Positions 1 to 6,642 are shown, counted from the first letter of the stretch. The stretch is 8,093 nt of DNA from Bacteroidales bacterium (GCA_017478685.1 JAFVDC010000189.1:1-8093); one strand, 5' to 3'. The notes: generated by a model not told the origin, from the sequence alone. Numbers and translations are program-made.

Positions 1-1344
1 GCAACCGGAAAAACCAAGCTCCTGGACGTGCCTACCCGCATGGTGGACCATGCGATGACTGTAATGGGCCCGGGGCTTCGGCACTGGGTTCCCGGCCATG
101 AGGAAATAGAACTTGCCCTGGTGAAGCTTTACCGCGAAACCGGCAATAAGAAATATCTGGATTTTGCCGATTGGCTCCTTGACCAGCGCGGCCATGGTTA
201 CGGCGTATATGGAGACCCCCTTGAGCCCGTGGACGACGGCACCCGCCTCTATTACCAGGACAACGTTCCGGTGAGGGAGATTACGGATATCGACGGTCAT
301 GCCGTCCGAGCCATGTACCTGTACTGTGGAATGGCCGATGTGGCCTCCTTCACCGGGGACAAGGGCTATATGGAGGCTCTGGACCGTGTCTGGGACGATG
401 TGGTGCTCCGGAACATGTACGTGACGGGTGGCATCGGCTCTTCATACGCCAACGAAGGCTTCACCGAAGACTATGACCTTCCCAACCTGGAAGCTTATTG
501 CGAAACCTGTGCATCTATCGGCATGATTCTCTGGAACTCCCGCATGAACCGCCTCACCGGGGATGTCCGTTATGCCGACGTAATGGAGCGCACCCTCTAC
601 AACGCCGCCCTTGCCGGAATGTCCCTTTCCGGAGACCGTTTCTTCTATGTGAATCCCCTGGAATCCAAAGGTACCCATCACAGGAAAGCCTGGTTCGGAT
701 GCGCCTGCTGTCCCAGCAACGTGTGCCGATTCCTCCCTTCGGTTGGCGGCTACATCTACTCTGTTGAGGGGAAAAACGTGTATGCCAATCTTTATATAGG
801 CGGCACTGCAACATTCAATGTGGATGGAAAGCCTGTCACGCTCAAGCAGGAAACCGACTATCCCTGGGACGGCACCGTATGCATGACCGTAGCGTCTGAT
901 TCCCGCGCCAGGATTATGCTGCGCATCCCCGGCTGGTGCACCAGCTGGAGCCTGGATGTGAATGGGAAGCAGGTGTCGTCTTCGGAAACCGGAGCTTCGG
1001 CCTATGTTGAGGCCGGCAGCAAGTGGAAAGCCGGCGACAGGATAACCCTCCGCATGGACATGCCGGTAAGGCTTGAGGCCGCCGACCCCGCCGTCAAGGC
1101 CGATGTCGGGAAGCGCACAGTATGCCGCGGTCCTCTTGTATACTGCATGGAAGAGGTGGACAACCCCGGTGTCTATGATACGGCCCTCCTGTCCGATGCC
1201 ACCAGCTTCAAGGAGACGTGGGAGCCGGACCTTCTTGGCGGCGTTACCACAATCCGCACCGCCGACGGCGCCGTATTCGTACCCTACTATGCTTGGGACA
1301 ACCGTGAGCCCGGCAGGATGAAGGTATGGGTGGACTTCAAATAA
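1..1344 (+). CDS. GH127 glycoside hydrolase (beta-L-arabinofuranosidase family, DUF1680), 5' truncated by window edge
   Basis: The frame is open from base 1, so the N-terminus (probably some 200 residues, judging from the usual family length) lies outside the window. Family members are retaining hydrolases that release beta-L-arabinofuranose or related sugars using a zinc-bound cysteine nucleophile. Counting from the first in-frame Met at 28, the motifs GHEEIELALVKLY (H24), DIDGHAVRA (H91), ANEGF (E143), CETCAS (E159, C161) and CACCPSN (C227, C228) are present. The spacing between H91, E143, E159, C161 and C227/C228 follows the characterised HypBA1 enzyme: acid/base Glu (E143), zinc ligands Glu/Cys/Cys/Cys, and the first Cys of the CC pair as nucleophile. 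The C-terminal part, from about residue 240, looks like the family's beta-rich domain. The start and any signal peptide are not visible. A GH89 gene follows 10 bp downstream, which suggests one operon for glycan breakdown. The family is secure; the exact substrate is not, since GH127 also contains other activities. Confidence 0.93.
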   Translation, partial: ATGKTKLLDVPTRMVDHAMTVMGPGLRHWVPGHEEIELALVKLYRETGNKKYLDFADWLLDQRGHGYGVYGDPLEPVDDGTRLYYQDNVPVREITDIDGHAVRAMYLYCGMADVASFTGDKGYMEALDRVWDDVVLRNMYVTGGIGSSYANEGFTEDYDLPNLEAYCETCASIGMILWNSRMNRLTGDVRYADVMERTLYNAALAGMSLSGDRFFYVNPLESKGTHHRKAWFGCACCPSNVCRFLPSVGGYIYSVEGKNVYANLYIGGTATFNVDGKPVTLKQETDYPWDGTVCMTVASDSRARIMLRIPGWCTSWSLDVNGKQVSSSETGASAYVEAGSKWKAGDRITLRMDMPVRLEAADPAVKADVGKRTVCRGPLVYCMEEVDNPGVYDTALLSDATSFKETWEPDLLGGVTTIRTADGAVFVPYYAWDNREPGRMKVWVDFK

Positions 1345-1354
1345 AACTGTGCCT

Positions 1355-3442
1355 ATGAAAAAGCTTCTTTTGGTGGCTCTCGGAGCCGTTTTGCTGGCCG
1401 GATGCGCCGCCGATAAGGATGTTCGGGAAGCCCGCGCCCTGGCCGAAAGGGTGCTGGACGGGAACGGTGTCAAGTTCCTGGAATTCCGTAAGGCACCGGC
1501 CGATACAGATTTCTATCGCATTGAGTCCGATGGCGGAAAAACCGTCATCACCGGCAACAATGCCAATTCAATGGCTGCCGGCCTTGGGTACTACCTCCGC
1601 AATTACTGCAACATTAGCATAGGCTGGATGGATAAGGGCAGGGCAAGCCTGGAAGCCCCGCTCCCGAAGGTTGAGGAGGCGGTAGAGTCTTCGGCCCTTG
1701 TCCCCAACCGTTTTTTCCTAAATTACTGCACCTTCGGCTACACCCTCCCTTGGTGGAAGTGGGCCGATTGGGAGCGGCTTATTGACTGGATGGCCCTGAA
1801 CGGGGTGAACCTGCCCCTTGCCATCACCGGCCAGGAGTCTGTCTGGTATGAGGTCTGGCGGGAAATGGGCCTTTCCGACAATCAAATCCGCGGCTTCTTC
1901 TCCGGGCCGGCGCACCTTCCCTGGCACAGGATGATCAATATCGACGGCTGGCAGGGACCGCTGCCTCATTCCTGGCTGGCGGGTCAGAAAGAACTCCAGA
2001 AAAAGATTCTTTCCCGTGAACGGGCCCTCAATATGAAGCCTGTGCTGCCTGCATTCAGCGGCCATGTTCCACCGGCGCTCCGGGAAGTTTATCCCGATGC
2101 CGACATTATGCAGATTGAGCCTTGGGCGGGCTTTTCCAAGGAACATACGCCTTATTGCCTAAATCCAACCGACAGTCTTTTTCCTGTTATTCAGAAAAAA
2201 TTTATTGAAAAACAGAAGAAGATGTACGGAACAGATCATATCTATGGCATAGACCTTTTCAATGAGATCCAGCCTCGGAGCTGGGACAATGAATGGCTGG
2301 CCCAGGCCGGCTCCGGTGTTTACGCCTCCCTGGAGGCTGCAGATCCGGAGGCTGTATGGCTCCAGATGACCTGGCTGTTCTGGTATCAGGGCAGGGACTG
2401 GACTAAGGAGAGAATTAAGGCCTACATTACATCATACCCTGCCTCCAGACAGCTCCTGCTGGATTATTTCTGTGAATCCAGCGAAATCTGGAGAAGGACC
2501 GACAGTTACTTTGGAGTCCCTTTCATCTGGTGCTATCTTGGCAACTTCGGCGGAAATACAACGCTTACCGGAAACATCCCGGATGTAGACAGGCGTATTA
2601 ATGAGGCTTTTGCCAATGCCGGCCCCTCAATGCAGGGAATCGGATGCACCCTGGAGGCTCTTGACTGCAATCCCTATGTGTTTGAATTTGTCCTTGGAAA
2701 AGCCTGGGAGCACTCCGCCAACCCCGAATCCTATGCCAGGCTCCTTGCCGACTGCCGTACAGGCAAAGCCGACGAAAACGCCCGGAAAGCCTGGAAAATC
2801 CTGGTTGAAGATGTATACGGTAAAACCGTTCCCTCAGGGTTCAGCTGCACGGTACATGAGAAGCCGTCGCTTGGGATGAACATGACATGGCTGCATCCAA
2901 GGTACGACGATGCCGCCCTGGAGCGGGCTCTGGAGCTACTCCGGAAAGCCGGCGGCTCCGGGGAAGCCTATGAATTTGACCTTGCCAACCTTGAAAGGCA
3001 GGTGCTTGCAAATAAATCGGCCATGATTTATGAAGACTTCATGGAGGCGTATAACGGTTCTGACATAGATGGCATGAAAGACTCTGCCGGAGAATTCCTC
3101 TCCCTCATAGACAAGATGGAGGAAGCCGTCTCCGGGCAGCCATATTTCTCGCTGGATAAATGGATTGCCGATGCCCGCTCCTGGGCCGACACCCCCGAGG
3201 AAGCCGATTACTACGAGGAAAACGCCCGCTGCATCCTCTCCACATGGGGAGACTTCCGCTCCGGGCTCACAGACTATGCCTGCCGGTCCTTTAGCGGCAT
3301 GCTCTCTACTTATTACAAACCTCGCTGGGAGAAGTTCTTCTCAGAAGTCATTTCTTCGGCCGAAAACGGGAAACCCTTTGACAATGAGGCCTTCCAGTCC
3401 TGGTGCTGCTCCTTCGAATTCGATTGGTGGCACGCGAAATAA
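1355..3442 (+). CDS. GH89 alpha-N-acetylglucosaminidase, lipoprotein
   Basis: This 695-residue protein has the size and order of the NAGLU/GH89 family, which removes terminal alpha-linked N-acetylglucosamine, for example from mucin O-glycans or heparan sulfate. Residues 1-17 form a lipoprotein signal (MKKLLLVALG...LLAGC, lipidated C17), so it is probably anchored in the outer or inner membrane facing the periplasm or cell surface. A small N-terminal domain (about 18-105) precedes the catalytic barrel, which opens with NRFFLNYCTFGYT (from N118). DLFNEIQP carries E304, and TLEALDCNP carries E434. Their spacing of 130 residues equals that of the catalytic pair E316/E446 of human NAGLU, so E304 is the likely acid/base and E434 the likely nucleophile. 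The C-terminal part is helical in character. The ATG at 1355 is preferred because it begins the signal peptide directly; an in-frame GTG at 1349 would add only two residues. No Shine-Dalgarno sequence is seen. It follows the GH127 gene after 10 bp. Confidence 0.95.
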   Translation: MKKLLLVALGAVLLAGCAADKDVREARALAERVLDGNGVKFLEFRKAPADTDFYRIESDGGKTVITGNNANSMAAGLGYYLRNYCNISIGWMDKGRASLEAPLPKVEEAVESSALVPNRFFLNYCTFGYTLPWWKWADWERLIDWMALNGVNLPLAITGQESVWYEVWREMGLSDNQIRGFFSGPAHLPWHRMINIDGWQGPLPHSWLAGQKELQKKILSRERALNMKPVLPAFSGHVPPALREVYPDADIMQIEPWAGFSKEHTPYCLNPTDSLFPVIQKKFIEKQKKMYGTDHIYGIDLFNEIQPRSWDNEWLAQAGSGVYASLEAADPEAVWLQMTWLFWYQGRDWTKERIKAYITSYPASRQLLLDYFCESSEIWRRTDSYFGVPFIWCYLGNFGGNTTLTGNIPDVDRRINEAFANAGPSMQGIGCTLEALDCNPYVFEFVLGKAWEHSANPESYARLLADCRTGKADENARKAWKILVEDVYGKTVPSGFSCTVHEKPSLGMNMTWLHPRYDDAALERALELLRKAGGSGEAYEFDLANLERQVLANKSAMIYEDFMEAYNGSDIDGMKDSAGEFLSLIDKMEEAVSGQPYFSLDKWIADARSWADTPEEADYYEENARCILSTWGDFRSGLTDYACRSFSGMLSTYYKPRWEKFFSEVISSAENGKPFDNEAFQSWCCSFEFDWWHAK

Positions 3443-3446
3443 CCGC

Positions 3447-3485
3447 AAAACAAAAACGCCAACCACAAGGGCTGGCGTTTTGTTT

Positions 3486-3486
<1 letters not shown>
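3447..3486. terminator. Bidirectional terminator between GH89 gene and tRNA-Gly
   Basis: The stem AAAACGCCA (3453-3461) pairs with TGGCGTTTT (3473-3481) around an 11-nt loop. Allowing one bulged base, C3451 pairs with G3482 and A3447-A3450 pair with T3483-T3486. Reading plus, the 3' arm ends in a T-rich tract (TTTTGTTTT) 39 bases or so past the GH89 stop. Reading minus, the other arm gives TTTTTGTTTT directly after the tRNA. One element can therefore end both convergent transcripts. This is inferred from structure only. Confidence 0.75.
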
Positions 3487-3561
<75 letters not shown>

Positions 3562-3571
3562 GTTGGGAATG

Positions 3572-3602
3572 CAAAGGTAATGCTTTTTTTTGAAAGAGCA
3601 AA
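3572..3602 (-). promoter_or_regulatory. Bacteroidetes-type promoter for tRNA-Gly
   Basis: On the minus strand, TTTG (3599-3602) is followed after exactly 19 bp by TACCTTTG (3572-3579). This matches the Bacteroides sigma factor consensus TTTG-N19-21-TAnnTTTG. Transcription should start roughly 5-8 bases after the -7 box, so the 5' leader before the tRNA at 3561 would be only a few bases. The start point is an inference. Confidence 0.8.
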
Positions 3603-3661
3603 CTTTTCTTCGATTTTTTTTCAATCTTTACTGAGGCGGGATAAAGTGAGAAAAAATTGAC

Positions 3662-3669
3662 TATATTTG
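3662..3669 (+). promoter_or_regulatory. -7 promoter element for the OmpA-like lipoprotein gene
   Basis: TATATTTG matches the Bacteroides -7 consensus TAnnTTTG and lies 36 bp before the ATG at 3706. No convincing TTTG -33 box is found 19-21 bp upstream. The leader is AT-rich and lacks a Shine-Dalgarno sequence, which is common in this phylum. Confidence 0.55.
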
Positions 3670-3705
3670 TAAGGCTAGAACTCAAACACTTAAAAAATCT
3701 TTTAT

Positions 3706-4386
3706 ATGAAAAAAGTAATCTCCATTCTCCTTTGCGGCATCATGGTACTGAGCTGCGGCATGTCAAATCTTGGCAAGGGCTCCCTCATCGGTTCCGGTGC
3801 AGGTGCTGCTCTTGGTGCAGGTATCGGTTATCTGATTGGCCGTGACGGTCAGGGTGCAGCCATCGGCGCAGCCATCGGTACCGCAGTTGGTGCCGGTTCT
3901 GGTGCTCTTATCGGCAACGCTATGGACAAGAAGGCCAAGGAGCTCGCAGAGCTTGCAAACGCCCAGGTGGAAACCGTAGAGGACGTCAACGGTCTCAAGG
4001 CCATCAAGGTCACCTTCGACAACGGTATCCTCTTCGACTTCAACAAGTCTTCCCTCAAGGCCGAAGCCAAGAAAGAGCTTGACAAGTTCACCGCCGACAT
4101 GGCCGACATGCCTCTTGCCAACATCAACGTTTACGGTCACACCGACAACGTAGGCTCCGAGGCCGCCAACCAGAAGGTTTCCAACCAGCGCGCAGACGCA
4201 GTTGCCTCCTACCTCCAGAAGAAGGGTATCGCCAAGGAGCGCATCACCTCCGAAGGCCTTTCCTTCAACTTCCCCGTTGCAGACAATGATACCGAGGCCG
4301 GCCGTGCACAGAACCGCCGTGTAGAGATCTACATCAGCGCCTCCGAGGAAATGGTGAAAGAAGCCGAAGCCGCCGCTGCCAAATAG
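3706..4386 (+). CDS. OmpA-family lipoprotein with glycine-zipper domain (YiaD-like)
   Basis: This 226-residue protein probably sits in the outer membrane by its lipid and binds peptidoglycan, stabilising the envelope. Residues 1-17 are a lipoprotein signal ending in VLSC (C17). Residues 24-74 are a glycine zipper (G/A-rich, GxxxG-like spacing) made of two similar halves, each ending in a x-LIG motif (YLIGRD and ALIGNA). After a short charged linker (75-95), the OmpA C-terminal domain runs from about 100 to 212. It contains FDFNKSSLK, VYGHTDNVGS and NQKVSNQRADAVASYL, with the expected peptidoglycan contacts D147 and R162, and ends in RAQNRRVEIYI. The tail is a short acidic and alanine-rich stretch. 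Codon choice is strongly biased towards AAG, AAC, ATC and GGT, unlike the glycosidase genes, which suggests high expression. It has its own promoter and appears to be a single-gene unit. Confidence 0.93.
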   Translation: MKKVISILLCGIMVLSCGMSNLGKGSLIGSGAGAALGAGIGYLIGRDGQGAAIGAAIGTAVGAGSGALIGNAMDKKAKELAELANAQVETVEDVNGLKAIKVTFDNGILFDFNKSSLKAEAKKELDKFTADMADMPLANINVYGHTDNVGSEAANQKVSNQRADAVASYLQKKGIAKERITSEGLSFNFPVADNDTEAGRAQNRRVEIYISASEEMVKEAEAAAAK

Positions 4387-4404
4387 CATTGAGCCCTGCC
4401 GGCT

Positions 4405-4427
4405 AAAACGCTGAACATCAGCGCTTT
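4405..4427 (+). terminator. Candidate terminator hairpin after the OmpA-like gene
   Basis: Nineteen bases after the stop, CGCTGA (4409-4414) pairs with TCAGCG (4418-4423) around a 3-nt loop. Flanking AAA (4405-4407) can pair with TTT (4425-4427) past one mismatch. The T tract is short, so termination strength is uncertain. Confidence 0.45.
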
Positions 4428-4431
4428 GAAT

Positions 4432-4465
4432 AATTACGGGTGCACCTGCAGGTGCACCCGTAATT
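4432..4465. repeat. Perfect 34-bp palindrome with two nested GGTGCACC palindromes
   Basis: The 17-base arm AATTACGGGTGCACCTG (4432-4448) is followed directly by its exact reverse complement (4449-4465). Within it, the 8-bp palindrome GGTGCACC occurs twice (4439-4446 and 4451-4458), with centres 12 bp apart. As RNA it could form a hairpin of up to 15 bp with a TGCA loop. No T tract follows on either strand. It lies 122 bp upstream of the upp -7 element and 45 bp after the OmpA-like stop. It could be a terminator or RNA-stabilising hairpin, a binding site for a dimeric regulator, or a dispersed repeat; the sequence does not decide. Confidence 0.9.
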
Positions 4466-4586
4466 GCGTAACGGCTTAACTGACAGGAGGTTGCCGGCCA
4501 GGCTGTTCCGGCGCGCGAGGATTACCGTTTGTCCGGGATTTTCTACAAATAAGCGCTTCCGGAAGATAACATTGACAAAAAACGAT

Positions 4587-4594
4587 TAACTTTG
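4587..4594 (+). promoter_or_regulatory. -7 promoter element for upp
   Basis: TAACTTTG matches the Bacteroides -7 consensus TAnnTTTG and ends 20 bp before the upp ATG. No TTTG box is present at the usual 19-21 bp upstream. The start region (GATTAAACACATAAATT before ATG) is AT-rich without a Shine-Dalgarno sequence. Confidence 0.55.
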
Positions 4595-4614
4595 TTTGAT
4601 TAAACACATAAATT

Positions 4615-5244
4615 ATGAGTACACTGCACGTTATTGACCATCCCATGATTCAGCATAAGCTCACCATTATGCGAATGAAGGAAACCGGTTCCAAGGATTT
4701 CCGTGAACTTCTCAAGGAAATTGCCCTTCTGATGGGTTATGAGGTTACCCGGGATCTTCCCCTGGAGGAAATTCCCATTGAGACCCCCATCTGCAAGATG
4801 ACTGCAAAGAGGATTGGTGGCCGAAAACTTGCCATCGTCCCCATCCTCAGGGCCGGCCTCGGCATGGTGGACGGTCTCCAGACCCTGGTTCCGGTTGCAA
4901 AGGTTGGTCATATCGGCCTGTACCGCAATGAGGAAACCCACCAGCCTGTGGTGTACTATTGCAAGCTTCCGGAAGATATCCAGGACCGCCTGGTCATTGT
5001 GACAGACCCTATGCTGGCCACCGGCGGCAGCGCCTGCGACGCCATTGCAATGCTCAAGGAGCGCGGCTGCTGCAATATCCGCCTCATGTGCCTTGTGGGC
5101 GCCCCCGAGGGCATCGAGAGGGTTCAGAAGGAGCATCCGGATGTGGATATCTACCTTGCCGCCGTGGACGAAAAACTCAATGAGAACGCCTACATCGTCC
5201 CTGGCCTTGGTGACGCCGGAGATAGGATCTTCGGTACGAAGTAG
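4615..5244 (+). CDS. upp: Uracil phosphoribosyltransferase
   Basis: This cytoplasmic pyrimidine-salvage enzyme makes UMP and pyrophosphate from uracil and PRPP. The 209-residue length is nearly that of the E. coli enzyme (208). Visible motifs are ILRAGLGM (R79) and YRNEE (R104), which contact PRPP. The PRPP-binding loop [14 protein letters not shown] spans about 127-140, with D131, and the uracil-binding segment [12 protein letters not shown] spans about 193-204. The ending FGTK is typical. The ATG at 4615 gives the standard N-terminus (STLHVIDHP...). It appears monocistronic: the OmpA-like gene ends 228 bp upstream and the next gene is convergent. Confidence 0.97.
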   Translation: MSTLHVIDHPMIQHKLTIMRMKETGSKDFRELLKEIALLMGYEVTRDLPLEEIPIETPICKMTAKRIGGRKLAIVPILRAGLGMVDGLQTLVPVAKVGHIGLYRNEETHQPVVYYCKLPEDIQDRLVIVTDPMLATGGSACDAIAMLKERGCCNIRLMCLVGAPEGIERVQKEHPDVDIYLAAVDEKLNENAYIVPGLGDAGDRIFGTK

Positions 5245-5277
5245 CGCGGGGGGCTGCTGCAGCGCCTAGCGTTCCGG

Positions 5278-5307
5278 GCGTGTGTTGAGCGTGTGTGAGC
5301 GTGGGGG
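5278..5307. repeat. Short imperfect tandem repeat (GCGTGTGTxGA)
   Basis: Three adjoining units are seen: GCGTGTGTTGA (5278-5288), GCGTGTGTGA (5289-5298) and a degenerate GCGTGGGGG (5299-5307). It follows the upp stop by 33 bases. No function is evident; it may be simple slippage-derived DNA. Confidence 0.5.
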
Positions 5308-5308
5308 T

Positions 5309-5370
5309 AAACGTCTGAAAATCAATAGAATACGTAAAAGAGGGTGTCGGTTTCGGGTAGACGTTTTTGT
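5309..5370 (+). terminator. Weak terminator candidate downstream of upp
   Basis: AAACGTCT (5309-5316) pairs exactly with AGACGTTT (5359-5366), followed by a short T tract (TTTTTGT). The 42-nt intervening loop is long for an intrinsic terminator, so this is tentative. It is the only T-tailed inverted repeat noticed after upp. Confidence 0.3.
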
Positions 5371-5407
5371 GTAAGTGGCTGATAGTGAGGCGTTTGGCTC
5401 CACGGGG

Positions 5408-5458
5408 ATGCCCGGTCGGGGCCGGGCATGACGCAGGGGTCGGGGCCGGGCATGACGC
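5408..5458. repeat. Tandem 21-bp repeat with GC-rich hairpin between convergent genes
   Basis: A 21-bp unit, with core GGGGCCGGGCATGACGC, occurs at 5414-5434 and again, identical, at 5438-5458 with a period of 24 bp. The first copy overlaps an inverted repeat, ATGCCCGG (5408-5415) against CCGGGCAT (5422-5429) around a 6-nt loop; the second copy lacks the left arm. It lies 8 bp beyond the minus-strand operon's stop at 5467 and could end or stabilise that transcript. It resembles a dispersed palindromic element, but whether it recurs in the genome cannot be seen here. Confidence 0.85.
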
Positions 5459-5466
5459 CCGGGCCG

Positions 5467-6009
5467 CTATCCGGCCTCGCCGGAGAGTTGGCGCTTGATG
5501 AGCTCGCGCTTTAGCTCCGGGCCGTAGGCGTAGGCGCCAACGTCAATGCTGTCAAGAAGATACAGGTCCCGGCCCTTGAACAGGGTGCCTTCTGCGGCAG
5601 AGCGGATGTCACGGGCCTTGTCCATGGACTCCTTGGGTATGACCAGGTGGCAGGGAATCACAAACGCCACGGGGTTGTATGCCACCACATGTGCAACAGG
5701 GCGCACTCCCTGAGGGGTTCCGGCAAGCGCGGCGATCTCTGAATAACTGTAGAGTTTGCGGGGGAGGTCGTAGAGGGTTTTCCAAACCTTCAGTTGGAAC
5801 GGGGTGCCGAAAAGCATGAGGTCGTCCCAGGTAAGGTATTTGGAAAACTCCATGAGTTCTTCCGTGGAGATTTTGCGTGTGCCTACGCTGCCAACTTCTT
5901 CAGGCGGCAGCAGTGCAACCTGTTCCCCAATGTGGGCCAGGTGACGGTAGTCCGTGGCAATGGATGCCACCTTCCCGTCAATCTCAGTAACAATCCATTG
6001 TGTGCTCAT
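5467..6009 (-). CDS. O6-alkylguanine-DNA alkyltransferase-like protein (MGMT/Ogt family), variant active-site motif
   Basis: Family members repair O6-alkylguanine by moving the alkyl group to their own cysteine. The 180-residue protein has a weakly conserved N-terminal region (1-60) and the DNA-binding/active-site domain from about 68 to 150. GTPFQLKVW, LYSYSEIAALAG, VRPVAHVVAYNP and VIPCHLVI are recognisable. Y89, R103, N112, C120 and H121 have the same spacing as Y114, R128, N137, C145 and H146 of human MGMT. The odd point is L122, where almost all active members have Arg (PCHR). The part after the active site (KESMDKARDIRSAAEGTLF) also lacks the usual GYAGG-like segment. The nucleophilic Cys is kept, so it is not an ATL protein, which replaces Cys. 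It may still repair DNA, or act on other adducts. It is the last gene of the operon, 12 bp after the acyltransferase, with an AT-rich start and no Shine-Dalgarno sequence. Confidence 0.85.
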   Translation of the reverse strand: MSTQWIVTEIDGKVASIATDYRHLAHIGEQVALLPPEEVGSVGTRKISTEELMEFSKYLTWDDLMLFGTPFQLKVWKTLYDLPRKLYSYSEIAALAGTPQGVRPVAHVVAYNPVAFVIPCHLVIPKESMDKARDIRSAAEGTLFKGRDLYLLDSIDVGAYAYGPELKRELIKRQLSGEAG

Positions 6010-6021
6010 ATACTAAAAATT

Positions 6022-6642
6022 TCAAAATCGGCCTTCAAGGGCGGCAACGGCGGCCTCAATCTTGTCTGTCTGGGCATGGAGCCACTCGGAAGACAATCCT
6101 TCGGCCGGCATGGTGTCTATGTGAAAAGGCTCTCCAATTGCAAGGCGGTAGCGGCCGGGGAAGTTCCAGAACTGGTTGTAAACGGGGATGAGCTGGGCCC
6201 CGCTATGGGCGGCAAGCACCGCCGCGCCAACGTGGAACGGAAGCATCCCCACTCCGGTTTTGTTGCGTTTGCCTTCCGGGTAAATGATTATGCTCTCGCC
6301 TTTTGAGAGTGCGGCCATGGAGTCTTCCAGCCACTGCTGCGACTTTGTCTTGCGGTCTATCGGAATGCACTGGGCATGGGTGAAGAAGAACTTTGTAAAT
6401 CTGTTCTTGTCCACATAGTCCGTTGCCGCCAGAGGGCGCAGCATGTTGTGGTAGTACTCCACCATGAGGATTACGGGGTCCATGAGGCCCACGTGCCGCC
6501 CCACAAAGATTGTTGGAGCGGTGAGCTCCGGCTTGGGGCCGTACACCTTCGGCCTTTGGACACACTTTACCATGGCCTTTGAGAATACCCTCAGGGCCCT
6601 TTCACCAAGGCTTAGGTGCGCTTCCCTGACAGTTCCGCTCAT
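6022..6642 (-). CDS. 1-acylglycerol-3-phosphate acyltransferase-like protein (PlsC family)
   Basis: This 206-residue member of the glycerolipid acyltransferase family probably transfers a fatty acyl chain to lysophosphatidic acid or a related lipid at the inner face of the membrane. The four family blocks are visible in order. Block I is RHVGLMDP, with the HX4D pair H50/D55. Block II is QCIPIDR (R97), block III is YPEGKRNKTG (E123, G124), and block IV is IPVYNQF (about 152-158). Block I has Arg where many PlsC proteins have Asn (NHxxxxD), and block III reads EGKRN instead of EGTRS. No membrane-spanning segment is evident, so the protein is probably peripheral. Its ATG overlaps the stop of the lipid kinase gene by 4 bp (ATGA), indicating translational coupling. 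The superfamily is certain; the exact lipid substrate is not. Confidence 0.9.
   Translation of the reverse strand: MSGTVREAHLSLGERALRVFSKAMVKCVQRPKVYGPKPELTAPTIFVGRHVGLMDPVILMVEYYHNMLRPLAATDYVDKNRFTKFFFTHAQCIPIDRKTKSQQWLEDSMAALSKGESIIIYPEGKRNKTGVGMLPFHVGAAVLAAHSGAQLIPVYNQFWNFPGRYRLAIGEPFHIDTMPAEGLSSEWLHAQTDKIEAAVAALEGRF

Noticed and set aside
1349..1351. GTG as start of the GH89 gene
   Set aside because: The ATG two codons downstream starts the lipoprotein signal with the usual MKK and needs no rare start.
442..1473. A 343-codon open frame on the minus strand, antisense to the GH127 gene
   Set aside because: It is a shadow frame: the plus strand carries all GH127 catalytic motifs, whereas the antisense translation is low-complexity and shows no recognisable domain.
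3763..4389. Minus-strand open frame opposite the OmpA-like gene
   Set aside because: Produced by the strong codon bias of the plus-strand gene; its Val/Gly/Cys-rich translation resembles no protein family.
4572..4600. E. coli-like sigma70 promoter (TTGACA-17-TTTGAT) before upp
   Set aside because: The -10 part is poor, and the phylum's main sigma factor prefers TAnnTTTG, which is present at 4587-4594.
5408..5458. Start of a CRISPR array
   Set aside because: Only two copies with a 3-bp gap, no spacers and no cas genes.
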